From: Thermoleophilia bacterium
Lineage (GTDB): Bacteria; Actinomycetota; Thermoleophilia; Gaiellales; Gaiellaceae
Length of the DNA: 6,207 bases
Reading direction: 5' to 3'
Assembly (NCBI GenBank): GCA_025927435.1
Contig: JAICLM010000130.1
Location: 1 to 6,207, forward strand
In this document: piece by piece, positions 1 to 6,205 of the stretch
Numbering within the stretch: the stretch's first letter is position 1
Layout of the letters: each line of letters begins with the position of its first letter
Translations under genes and position numbers: made by a program
Notes under the pieces: model-generated
The model's input: only the letters and a program-made list of their open reading frames with translations
Databases searched by the model: none
Told to the model about the DNA's origin: nothing

Positions 1-786
1 CGCGCCAGCCCACTGGACTCCCTGGTTGAAGAAGATCGCCCCGATGGGCTGGTGCTGCGAGCACAGCGTCGCGTACCCCGTCCAACCGCACGCGAAGGCG
101 CCGCCGGGCATGAAGAACGAGCTCAGCATCATTACCCCGGCGATCGGCAGCAGCCAGAACGAGAGCGCGTTCAGGCGCGGGAAGGCCATGTCCGCCGCGC
201 CGAGCATGAGCGGCACCACGAAGTTCGCCAGCCCGGCGAAGGCCGGGATGATGAAGAGGAAGATCATGAGCGACGCGTGGACCGAGAACAGTCCGTTGAA
301 GGTCTGCTGATCGAAGTACTGCGTCCCCGGCTTCGCCAGCTCGGCACGCACGAGCAGCGCGAGCATCCCGCCGGCGAGGAAGAAGAAGATCGTCGTGACC
401 AGGTACTGGACCCCGATCACCTTGTGATCGGTGTTCACGCGGAAGTAGTCGCGCCAGCTCTGGGCACCGTGGCCGGTGTGATCCTCCGCCCGCGTCGGAT
501 AGCCGAGCGCGTAGTACGTCCAGTAGTCGAAGGCGCCGATCCCGGCGAGGAAGCCGATCGGGGCGGAGACCAGGGCGGACACGAGGACGAGGGGTTCCGT
601 CGCGAGGAGCGGGTCCCAGCCCGCGCCCCAGCGGATCAGCACGACGATCCCGAAACCGATGCCGCCGAAGAGCAGGAACATCCAGGCACCCCGGACGAGC
701 CCTGGCCCGAGGAGCAGCCGCCGGAGGCCCCCGCCGGTCGGGCTGGGCGCGTGGTGGGTGTCGTGGGCGGTCGCGGTCGTCGTCAC
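1..786 (-). CDS. ctaD: Cytochrome c oxidase subunit I, 3' end beyond the window
   Basis: Catalytic heme-copper subunit of an aa3/caa3-type terminal oxidase in the cytoplasmic membrane; it reduces O2 to water and pumps protons. Only the first 262 residues are present. The family core begins near residue 118 with NTDHKVIG. His170, in FSVHASLMIFLF, sits where the low-spin heme a ligand of the usual MHG motif lies. GAADMAFPRLNALSFW (196-211) supplies Asp199 and Asn206, the D-channel entrance residues. The CuB and heme a3 histidines would lie beyond the window. The start is GTG at 784-786, chosen because a GGGAG ribosome binding site lies 4 nt upstream and the reading frame then matches the family. 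It follows coxB by 8 nt, so the two are probably one translationally coupled operon. Oddities: about 110 residues precede the canonical start, with hydrophobic stretches near 35-52 and 65-85, and two cysteines (233, 242) lie in the loop after the AFPRLN helix. Identification is firm; the role of the extension is unknown. Confidence 0.95.
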   Translation of the reverse strand, partial: MTTTATAHDTHHAPSPTGGGLRRLLLGPGLVRGAWMFLLFGGIGFGIVVLIRWGAGWDPLLATEPLVLVSALVSAPIGFLAGIGAFDYWTYYALGYPTRAEDHTGHGAQSWRDYFRVNTDHKVIGVQYLVTTIFFFLAGGMLALLVRAELAKPGTQYFDQQTFNGLFSVHASLMIFLFIIPAFAGLANFVVPLMLGAADMAFPRLNALSFWLLPIAGVMMLSSFFMPGGAFACGWTGYATLCSQHQPIGAIFFNQGVQWAGA

Positions 787-790
787 TGGG

Positions 791-795
791 CTCCC
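791..795 (-). promoter_or_regulatory. Ribosome binding site of ctaD, overlapping the coxB stop
   Basis: Read on the minus strand, GGGAG lies 4 nt before the GTG start at 786-784, and its first G is the last base of the coxB TAG stop codon. This site decides the ctaD start, since there is no ATG at this position, and it suggests that ribosomes finishing coxB re-initiate on ctaD. Confidence 0.65.
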
Positions 796-1898
796 TACTT
801 GTTACCGGATTTCTGCGCGGACTGGACGAGGAACGTCACGAGCTCGTCGAGCTGCGCCTGCGTGAGGGACTGCCCGAACGTGCTCGGCATCAGGCCCTTC
901 GGATAGCCGGGCTGCACGTACTTGTCCGGATCCACGATCGAGTCGTGGACGAACGGTGTGAGCGGCTGCTTCGCCTGCTTCGCGTACGAGACGAGCTTGT
1001 CGAGATCCGGCCCGACGGTGCCGGTCGCGCTGGCCGCGCTCAGCGTGTGGCACGTGGCGCAGCCGCTGTTGTTGAAGATCGAAAGCCCGGCGGCGGACGG
1101 CGAGGACGGAGTCGTCGATGTCGAGGTGGAGGTCGTGCCCGTGCTGGAGGTCGTGGTCGAGGAAGTGGACGTCGACGGCGCCGGCGCGGCCGACTTCTCC
1201 TGCTGCTGAAGCCAGGCGTCGAACGCGGCGGGCTTCATCACGATCGCCTGGCTGCGCATCAGCGAATGGCCGAGCCCGCACAGCTCCGTGCACTCCAGCG
1301 GGAACGTGCCGACTCGGTCGGGAGTGATGTGCAGCTGGGTGACGAGCCCCGGCACGACGTCCTCCTTCTGCGAGAACTGCGGCACGAAGACGGAATGGAT
1401 CACGTCGAGCGAGCGCATGTAGAGCTCGACCGACCGGCCCTCCGGCAGCCGGAGCACCGGGCTCGTGACGTTGTTCGCGTCGGGATAGCTGAACGTGAAC
1501 TCGAACTGCTGGGCGACGACGTCGATGCGGAGGGTGTTCTCCGCCTGGGCGTCGTTTCGGGAGAGGACGATCGCGCTGACGATCGCGATCGCGGTGACGA
1601 GCACGAAGGGGATCGCCGTCCAGGTGATCTCGAGTCCGGTGTGCCCGTGCACGGAGGGCCCGTCCTCGAAGTCGTCCTCCTGGACGCGGAAGCGGAGGAC
1701 GGAATAGATCATCACCGCGGCGACGAGCGCGAAAATCGCGATGCAGATCCCGACCACGAACCAGATGACGAAGTGGATGCGGCCCGCCTCGCGGGAGGCC
1801 GCCACGGGCAGCCACGTCGGCCAGATCGCGACAGCAGTCGCGACCCCGCCCGCGATCAGTGCAAGCCCCAAGAGCGCGACGATGGAGCCCCTGCGCAT
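795..1898 (-). CDS. coxB: Cytochrome c oxidase subunit II with fused cytochrome c domain (caa3 type)
   Basis: Membrane-anchored CuA subunit that takes electrons from cytochrome c and passes them to subunit I. The 367 residues read in order: a hydrophobic N-terminal segment (about 4-26, signal peptide or extra helix), two transmembrane helices (about 42-67 and 92-113, with EITWTAIP at the second), then the CuA cupredoxin domain. CuA ligands are all visible: His168, Cys203, Glu205, Cys207, His211 and Met214 in CTELCGLGHSLM. A Ser/Thr-rich linker (about 241-267) leads to a class I cytochrome c domain with CATCH at 280-284 and a likely axial Met337 in GLMP. This fusion defines caa3-type oxidases. 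The ATG at 1896-1898 is preferred because the N-terminal hydrophobic segment follows directly, although no clear ribosome binding site precedes it. It is upstream of ctaD in the same operon. Oddity: QFEF at 131-134 has Phe132 where most A-type enzymes have the electron-entry Trp of QWYW. ctaC is the alternative symbol. Confidence 0.96.
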   Translation of the reverse strand: MRRGSIVALLGLALIAGGVATAVAIWPTWLPVAASREAGRIHFVIWFVVGICIAIFALVAAVMIYSVLRFRVQEDDFEDGPSVHGHTGLEITWTAIPFVLVTAIAIVSAIVLSRNDAQAENTLRIDVVAQQFEFTFSYPDANNVTSPVLRLPEGRSVELYMRSLDVIHSVFVPQFSQKEDVVPGLVTQLHITPDRVGTFPLECTELCGLGHSLMRSQAIVMKPAAFDAWLQQQEKSAAPAPSTSTSSTTTSSTGTTSTSTSTTPSSPSAAGLSIFNNSGCATCHTLSAASATGTVGPDLDKLVSYAKQAKQPLTPFVHDSIVDPDKYVQPGYPKGLMPSTFGQSLTQAQLDELVTFLVQSAQKSGNK

Positions 1899-1907
1899 CC
1901 GTTTCGG

Positions 1908-1913
1908 AGCCTA
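1908..1913 (-). promoter_or_regulatory. Candidate -10 element for coxB (possible leaderless start)
   Basis: On the minus strand TAGGCT fits the loose actinobacterial -10 pattern TANNNT. Only 9 nt separate it from the coxB ATG, which would place the transcription start at or next to the start codon. No Shine-Dalgarno-like sequence is seen before that ATG, which agrees with a leaderless mRNA. The hexamer is short and no -35 is evident, so this is a weak call. Confidence 0.25.
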
Positions 1914-1979
1914 GACGAAAGCGAAACCGACCGAATCCCGAACCGGCCCTCGTCCGTTTCCCTCCCGGACCCCGCCAAA

Positions 1980-1985
1980 AGGAGG
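1980..1985 (+). promoter_or_regulatory. Strong Shine-Dalgarno site fixing the start at 1991
   Basis: AGGAGG, within AAAAGGAGGAAAGC, lies 5 nt before the ATG at 1991-1993. It is a full consensus site at ideal spacing. It shows that translation begins here and not at an in-frame ATG 132 nt upstream, whose product would begin with an Arg/Pro-rich stretch overlapping the coxB start. Confidence 0.85.
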
Positions 1986-1990
1986 AAAGC

Positions 1991-2230
1991 ATGGGTCTCG
2001 GAGTAGGACTAATCCTGGCGGCCGTAGGCGCCGTGCTCGCCTTCGCCGTGAACACGACCGTTTCCGGCGTCGACATCCAGACGGTCGGCTGGATCCTCTT
2101 GATCGTGGGCATCGTCGGAATCCTGCTGTCGCTGATCTTCTGGTCGTCGTGGGCCGGCCCCGGCTACTTCAGCCGCCGCCGTACGTATTACGACGAGGGC
2201 CCCGCAGGCCCCGGCGCCCCGCCGTACTAG
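1991..2230 (+). CDS. Small two-helix membrane protein, DUF6458-like
   Basis: A 79-residue protein of unknown function. Two hydrophobic helices are evident, about residues 3-22 and 31-52, joined by a short polar turn with the pattern VSGVDIQTVGWIL. This resembles the actinobacterial DUF6458 family, in which a Gly-rich first helix is followed by VSGxDIxxxGxIL and a second helix. That assignment comes from memory of the family pattern, not from a search. The C-terminal tail (about 53-79) is polar and ends in a Gly/Pro-rich stretch after SRRRTYYDEG; the RRR cluster after helix 2 suggests that the tail faces the cytoplasm. The start is fixed by the AGGAGG site 5 nt upstream. It is divergent from the coxB-ctaD operon and convergent with the sensor kinase gene, so it is probably transcribed alone and ends at the hairpin at 2253-2285. 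No enzymatic motif is visible. Confidence 0.85.
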   Translation: MGLGVGLILAAVGAVLAFAVNTTVSGVDIQTVGWILLIVGIVGILLSLIFWSSWAGPGYFSRRRTYYDEGPAGPGAPPY

Positions 2231-2252
2231 AAGCCCCGAGCACGACTCACCT

Positions 2253-2285
2253 GGACACGGCCGGTAGCTGCTACCGGCCGTGTCC
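2253..2285. terminator. Perfect 15-bp hairpin between convergent genes, probable bidirectional terminator
   Basis: The arms at 2253-2267 and 2271-2285 are exact reverse complements around a 3-nt loop (CTG), with a very G+C-rich stem. It sits 22 nt after the stop of the small membrane protein gene and 12 nt after the stop of the sensor kinase on the other strand, where a shared terminator is expected. Neither side is followed by a T-run, so it is not a classical intrinsic terminator. U-tract-less hairpins have been proposed as terminators in high-GC actinobacteria. Confidence 0.75.
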
Positions 2286-2297
2286 GTTCGTGCGTGC

Positions 2298-5200
2298 TCA
2301 GGCGATCGGCAGCTCGAGGAAGAACGAGGAGCCCGTTCGGCCGTCGGAGTCGACCCAGATGCGGCCGTTCATCCGCGTCACGAGCTCGCGGGAGATGTAG
2401 AGACCGAGGCCGGTCCCGCCGACCCCGCGCGTCAGGTTCGGGTCGAGGCGGAAGAACTTCTCGAAGATCCGGTCCTGCTCCGCGGGCGGGATGCCGAGCC
2501 CCTGGTCGCTGACGCGGAAGCGGACGCGGCCGCCGCTGCGGACGATCTCGACCTCGACGCGGCCACCGTCCGGCGAGTACTTGATCCCGTTGTCGATCAG
2601 GTTCGTGAGGATCTGGCGGAGCTTGTCCGGATCAGCGGCGATCTGGGGCAGGCCCCGCGCCTTGCTCACGGCGACCTCGATTCCCTCGGGCGCGCGCGAG
2701 CGCAGCACGTCCGCCACCTCCTCGGTGATCGCCCCTGCGTCGCACCGCTCGATCGCGATGCTCATGCGCCCGGACTCGAGCCGGCTGGCCCAGAGGATGT
2801 CGTTCACGATGCGAGCCAGGCGGTCGGCCTCGCTCGCAACGACCTCGAGCAGCCGGTCGCGTTGCGGCTGCTCGACCGCGACGTCCTGGCGCCGGAGCGT
2901 CATCGCCGCCCCGTAGATCGCGGCGAGCGGCGTGCGCAGCTCGTGGGAAACCGTCGAGACGAAATCCGTCTTCATCTGCTCCACGGCCCGCTCGTCGGTC
3001 ATGTCGCGGAACGCGTAGACGGTGCCACCGGGGAAGCGGACGGCGGAGATCGACAGCCAGCGCTCCTCGCCCTGCACCTCCACCGGCAGCGTCAGCGCGC
3101 GCGACGCTCCGCCCGCCTGCGGCTCGGAGGCGACGGGGATGCGGGCTTGCAGCGACTGCCAGTCGCCGAGCAGTTCGGCGATCGGGCGCCCCACGGCCTC
3201 GATCGCCGGGCGGCGGAGACTGATCGCGGCGGTCGGGTTCCACAGCCGGACGATCCCGGCCTCGTCCACGAGGATCACGCCGTCGTCGACGTACTCGAGC
3301 GCCTCGGCGGCGTGCGCGCGCTCTTGCGCCTCGGCAAAGAGGCGCGCGTTGTCGAGCGCGAGCGAGATCCGCCGCGCGAGCTCCATCGCCATCTCGAGGT
3401 CCGACTCGTCGAAGCGCGGCTGCCCCTCGATCGTGCCGAGGCTGATGGTTCCCAGCGTCCGGCCCCGGGCCACGAGCGGGGCGACGAGCCCGGACGTGTT
3501 CGCGATCTTCCGGATGGCGCGCGCGTGCTTTGCGTCGTGCGCCATCGCCTCGGCCTCGGCCTGCAGGTCCGGCAGGAGCTGCGGCTTGCCGGTGCGGAGA
3601 GCGACCTGGATCGGATGCGTCGACAGCGTGGGTGGGTACTGGCCGCGCAGCTCGCGGACGAGCTCGGTCTTCTCCGGATCCGCGTGAACCGCGACGACCC
3701 AGTGGAGCTCGTCTTCCTCGTCGAGCAGGTCGATCACGAGATAGCCGGCGAGCGCAGGGACGGCGAGCTCGGCGACCGCGGCGAGCGTCCGCTCCCAGTC
3801 GAGGCTCGCCACGAGCAGCTCGTTCGCGCGCGCGAGGAAGCGGAGGTTCTCCTCGGCGCGGCTGCGCCGGGTGACGTCGGCCAGGATCGCGACCGCGGAG
3901 ACGATCGCGCCGTCGGAGTCGCGCACCGGCGCCGCGCTGATCTCGAGCGTGCGGATCTCGCCGTCGCGCTCGATCTCCCGGCGCTCGCCGAGCGTGACCT
4001 CTCCCTTGTCGATCGCGCGCTCGAGCGGCCACCCGGGCGTGGGGAGGTCGCTCTTGCGGTGGTCGTAGCCGACGGTGATCGGTGCGCCCCAGATCCGCTC
4101 GAGCTCCTCGTTCAGGAGGACGATGCGGTGCTCGGCGTCGGTGATTGCGACGCCGAGCGGCAGCTGCGCGATCACCGCCTGCAGCTGGGCGAGCGAATCC
4201 TGGGCCCGCCGGTGGAGGCCGACGAGGTCGAGCGCCAGGGAGACGCGCCGCGCGAGCTCCGAGACGAGCTCGAAATCCTCATCCCCGTGGCGGCCGGGCT
4301 CGGCGGAGGTGACGGCGAGCACGCCGAGCCGCTTGCCACCCGTCTCGAGCGGGACGACGACGAGCGAACGCGACTCCATGTGGACGATCGCTTCCTCGCC
4401 CGGGCGCGCGACCTTCCTCAGAGGCCGCGTCAGCGCCGGCCGGTGGATCGGCTTGCCGTTGCGGAAGACCTCGACGACCGGGATGCGCCGATGCTCCTTG
4501 ACGTCGTAGACGTCATCGATCGTGTCGAGGAGAGTGGAGATGCGCGGGTCCACGTGGGCGTGCGCAACGCGGACGAGCTCGGTCTCGTTGCGCGCGATGT
4601 AGACGTGACAGCCGTCGGCGATGCGCGGGACGACGAGCTGCGGCACCCGCCGCAGCAGCTCTTCGTAGTCGAGCGTCTGTGAAAGCTGCTCCGTGGCCTC
4701 GAGCAGAAGCGCAAGCCGCGCCCGCGAGGCTTCGGCCTCCTGGCGGGCGTCGGCCTCCTGGGTGATGTCACGGGTGACGTTGACGACGAGCTCGACGCTC
4801 CCGTCGGCCGCGAAGAGCGGCGTGGAGCGCAGCGCCAGCCAGTGCTCCCAGTCCCCCGAGCGGGTCCGCAGCCGGATCACGGCCGAGCTCTCCGCGCCCG
4901 CCAGCGCCTTCGAGGACGGCAGATCCTCCGGCGCGACGGGGTTCCCATCCGGGTCGAAGATCTCGAACCTCGAATAGCGCTTCTCCGGAGGCAATGCCAG
5001 GAGCTCGTCGGCCGACTCGAGGCCGGCAGCGCGCGCCGCGGCGTCGTTTGCGAACAGGAAGCGACCCTCGCGATTCGTCGCGGTGATTCCCTCCTCGACC
5101 GTCCGCAGGATGCTCGCGAGCTGCTCGCTCGACTCGTGGAGCGCGTGCTGCGCCTGCGTCCGCTCGGCGACCGAAGCGAGGTGGTTCGCCACGGTGCGCG

Positions 5201-5858
5201 AGAGGAGCACCTCGCGGTCGCTCCACTCGTGCGGCGCGTCGTGGTAGAGCATGAACCTGCCGAGCAACCGTCCGCCGCGAGCGAGCGGGATGAACGCGAG
5301 CGCCCCGATTCCCTCCTTGCGGATCACGCGCTCGAGGGCCGGCTCGAGCCCGGCACCGCCTACGTCGTCCACGAGCACCGGCTGCGGGTCCGCGGCGTCC
5401 GCGGGCCAGGGCGAGTGCCGCTCGGTCGACCGCCGGTAGCGGTCGGAGAGCCCGCGCCAGGCGCGGAAGCGCAGCACGCCCTCGTCGTCGGCGAGCAGCA
5501 CCGCGGCCCGGTCGGCGCCGGTGGCTTCGAGCAGCGCGTCGAGAGCAGCCTCCAGTACCTCGTCGAGCGTCTCCGCGCCGGTGACCGCGTCCGCGAAGCG
5601 GTAGACGGCGTCGAGGTCGCGGAGCCGCGAGCGGAGCTCCTCCCGCTCGCTCACGTCGCGGGCCGTACCGAGCAGGAAACGAAGCTCGCCGTCGTCGTCC
5701 CGGACCGCGGATCCGTTCACCTCGAACCAGGCGTAGCTCCCGCCCGCCCGCCGGAGCCTGACGGTGACGGCGTCGACATCGGTGCCGGCGGCGACCTCGT
5801 TCCAGGCTTCGGTGGCAAGGCGCGCGTCGTCGCGATGGATCAGGTCGAGGATCGGCAC
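2298..5858 (-). CDS. Multi-domain PAS/GAF sensor histidine kinase
   Basis: Histidine kinase that should autophosphorylate and pass phosphate to an unidentified response regulator. Counted from the GTG at 5856-5858 (1186 residues), the domains are: PAS1, C-terminal part only (1-70); GAF1 (about 85-232); PAS2 (about 245-368); GAF2 (about 383-550); PAS3 (about 556-668); GAF3 (about 672-845); PAS4 (about 850-957); HisKA with phospho-acceptor His972 in SHELRTP; and HATPase_c with N-box Asn1086/Asn1090 (TNLIDNGIKYS), G1 DQGLGIP (1118-1124), F-box FEKFF and G2 GGTGLGL (1147-1153). All catalytic boxes are intact. No transmembrane helix is seen, so it is probably cytoplasmic. The GAF domains lack an obvious chromophore-binding Cys context, and ligands cannot be predicted. 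The GTG lies inside PAS1, and homologous-looking coding sequence continues upstream (5859-6038), so the true N-terminus is probably longer. No receiver domain or regulator gene adjoins it. Identification as a kinase is firm; signal and start are not. Confidence 0.93.
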   Translation of the reverse strand: MPILDLIHRDDARLATEAWNEVAAGTDVDAVTVRLRRAGGSYAWFEVNGSAVRDDDGELRFLLGTARDVSEREELRSRLRDLDAVYRFADAVTGAETLDEVLEAALDALLEATGADRAAVLLADDEGVLRFRAWRGLSDRYRRSTERHSPWPADAADPQPVLVDDVGGAGLEPALERVIRKEGIGALAFIPLARGGRLLGRFMLYHDAPHEWSDREVLLSRTVANHLASVAERTQAQHALHESSEQLASILRTVEEGITATNREGRFLFANDAAARAAGLESADELLALPPEKRYSRFEIFDPDGNPVAPEDLPSSKALAGAESSAVIRLRTRSGDWEHWLALRSTPLFAADGSVELVVNVTRDITQEADARQEAEASRARLALLLEATEQLSQTLDYEELLRRVPQLVVPRIADGCHVYIARNETELVRVAHAHVDPRISTLLDTIDDVYDVKEHRRIPVVEVFRNGKPIHRPALTRPLRKVARPGEEAIVHMESRSLVVVPLETGGKRLGVLAVTSAEPGRHGDEDFELVSELARRVSLALDLVGLHRRAQDSLAQLQAVIAQLPLGVAITDAEHRIVLLNEELERIWGAPITVGYDHRKSDLPTPGWPLERAIDKGEVTLGERREIERDGEIRTLEISAAPVRDSDGAIVSAVAILADVTRRSRAEENLRFLARANELLVASLDWERTLAAVAELAVPALAGYLVIDLLDEEDELHWVVAVHADPEKTELVRELRGQYPPTLSTHPIQVALRTGKPQLLPDLQAEAEAMAHDAKHARAIRKIANTSGLVAPLVARGRTLGTISLGTIEGQPRFDESDLEMAMELARRISLALDNARLFAEAQERAHAAEALEYVDDGVILVDEAGIVRLWNPTAAISLRRPAIEAVGRPIAELLGDWQSLQARIPVASEPQAGGASRALTLPVEVQGEERWLSISAVRFPGGTVYAFRDMTDERAVEQMKTDFVSTVSHELRTPLAAIYGAAMTLRRQDVAVEQPQRDRLLEVVASEADRLARIVNDILWASRLESGRMSIAIERCDAGAITEEVADVLRSRAPEGIEVAVSKARGLPQIAADPDKLRQILTNLIDNGIKYSPDGGRVEVEIVRSGGRVRFRVSDQGLGIPPAEQDRIFEKFFRLDPNLTRGVGGTGLGLYISRELVTRMNGRIWVDSDGRTGSSFFLELPIA

Positions 5859-6038
5859 GCCGGCGATCTCGGACGGCGTCCAGCCGAGCTGCGCCCATGA
5901 CGGCGACGCGTAGACGATCGCGCCCGTCAGGTCGCAGAGCGTGACGAGGTCGTGCGAGCGCTCGACAACGAGCCGGCGGACGGCGTCGTCGAGACTCTCA
6001 ACCCTGCCCGCGAGCGGCTCCGTCCCGCTGCTCGTTGC
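5859..6038 (-). other. Upstream in-frame extension of the sensor kinase, start codon unresolved
   Basis: The kinase frame stays open upstream of the GTG at 5858 until TGA at 6039-6041, 60 codons. The translation there includes SHDLVTLCDLTGAIVYASPS and then WAQLGWTPSEIAG, exactly the N-terminal half of a PAS fold (sensor strand pair, then the GWTPSEI helix) that the GTG start would cut off. No ATG, GTG or TTG occurs in this frame within the 60 codons; the only near-start is CTG at 5928-5930, itself inside the PAS fold. Possibilities are a rare start codon, a one-base frameshift (real or a sequencing error) joining an upstream frame such as the one with GTG at 6076-6078, or a decayed 5' end. 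Confidence 0.7.
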
Positions 6039-6132
6039 TCAGCCCCCCAATCGGCCTTTTGCTCGTCGCAGTCTGCACGATCCGTCGGCGGAAGGCCAGC
6101 AATCTGGACACGGTTACAATGGGCGCCCGCTC
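6039..6132. other. Divergent leader between the sensor kinase and tRNA-Lys
   Basis: About 94 bp lie between the end of the kinase's open frame and the tRNA gene. They include a run of six C (6043-6048; six G on the kinase strand) and the self-complementary GGGCGCCC at 6121-6128. A -10-like hexamer for the tRNA is listed separately. No convincing promoter for the kinase could be picked out on the minus strand. Confidence 0.5.
6115..6120 (+). promoter_or_regulatory. Probable -10 element of the tRNA-Lys promoter
   Basis: TACAAT differs from the TATAAT consensus at one base and stands out in G+C-rich surroundings. It lies 12 nt before the first base of the tRNA, giving a short leader of about 5-6 nt for RNase P to remove. 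No good -35 hexamer is seen at the usual 16-18 bp spacing, which lowers the confidence. Confidence 0.5.
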
Positions 6133-6205
6133 GGGCCGTTAGCTCAGCTGGTAGAGCAGGGGACTCTTAATCCCAAGGTCGCAGGTTCGATCCCTGCACG
6201 GCCCA
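6133..6205 (+). tRNA. tRNA-Lys, anticodon CTT
   Basis: A complete 73-nt cloverleaf that decodes AAG. The acceptor stem GGGCCGT/ACGGCCC pairs perfectly, with discriminator A at 6205. The D arm is GCTC-AGCTGGTA-GAGC. The anticodon arm is GGGGA-CTCTTAA-TCCCA, with anticodon CTT at 6166-6168; its outermost pair (G27-A43) is a mismatch, where E. coli tRNA-Lys has a weak G-U. The variable loop is AGGTC, and the T arm is GCAGG-TTCGATC-CCTGC. The 3' CCA is not encoded (the next bases are TC), so it would be added by nucleotidyltransferase. The body closely matches known bacterial tRNA-Lys. It is transcribed away from the kinase gene. Confidence 0.97.

Larger units (their letters stand above)
1899..1990. 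other. Divergent intergenic region between coxB and the small membrane protein gene
   Basis: This 92-bp stretch lies between two genes that point away from each other, so it must hold at least one promoter for each, or their shared control region. It contains a run of CGAA-type steps (about 1916-1943). Apart from the ribosome binding site and the weak -10 candidate listed separately, no convincing -35/-10 pair or operator palindrome could be recognised by eye. Confidence 0.6.

Noticed and set aside
52..906. Plus-strand open frame opposite ctaD
   Set aside because: Arg/Glu-rich with no recognisable motif; the minus strand encodes unmistakable oxidase subunit I.
922..1209. Plus-strand frame with a run of Val-Glu repeats
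   Set aside because: The repeat is the antisense reading of the Ser/Thr-rich linker codons of coxB, not an independent acidic protein.
1859..1990. Longer start for the small membrane protein at 1859
   Set aside because: The added 44 residues are Arg/Pro-rich and overlap the coxB coding start on the other strand, whereas the ATG at 1991 has a consensus ribosome binding site.
802..2112. Minus-strand 436-codon frame overlapping coxB in another frame
   Set aside because: Arg/Ala-rich shadow; coxB in the other frame carries all CuA and heme ligands.
2280..4682. Very long plus-strand open frame (about 800 codons) opposite the kinase
   Set aside because: Antisense shadow of a high-GC gene: its product is a monotonous Arg/Asp/Leu/Val mix without domains, while the minus strand encodes clear PAS, GAF and kinase motifs.
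2298..5858. Kinase as a phytochrome-like photoreceptor
   Set aside because: No GAF domain shows the chromophore-binding Cys context and there is no PHY domain; it looks like a generic PAS/GAF kinase.
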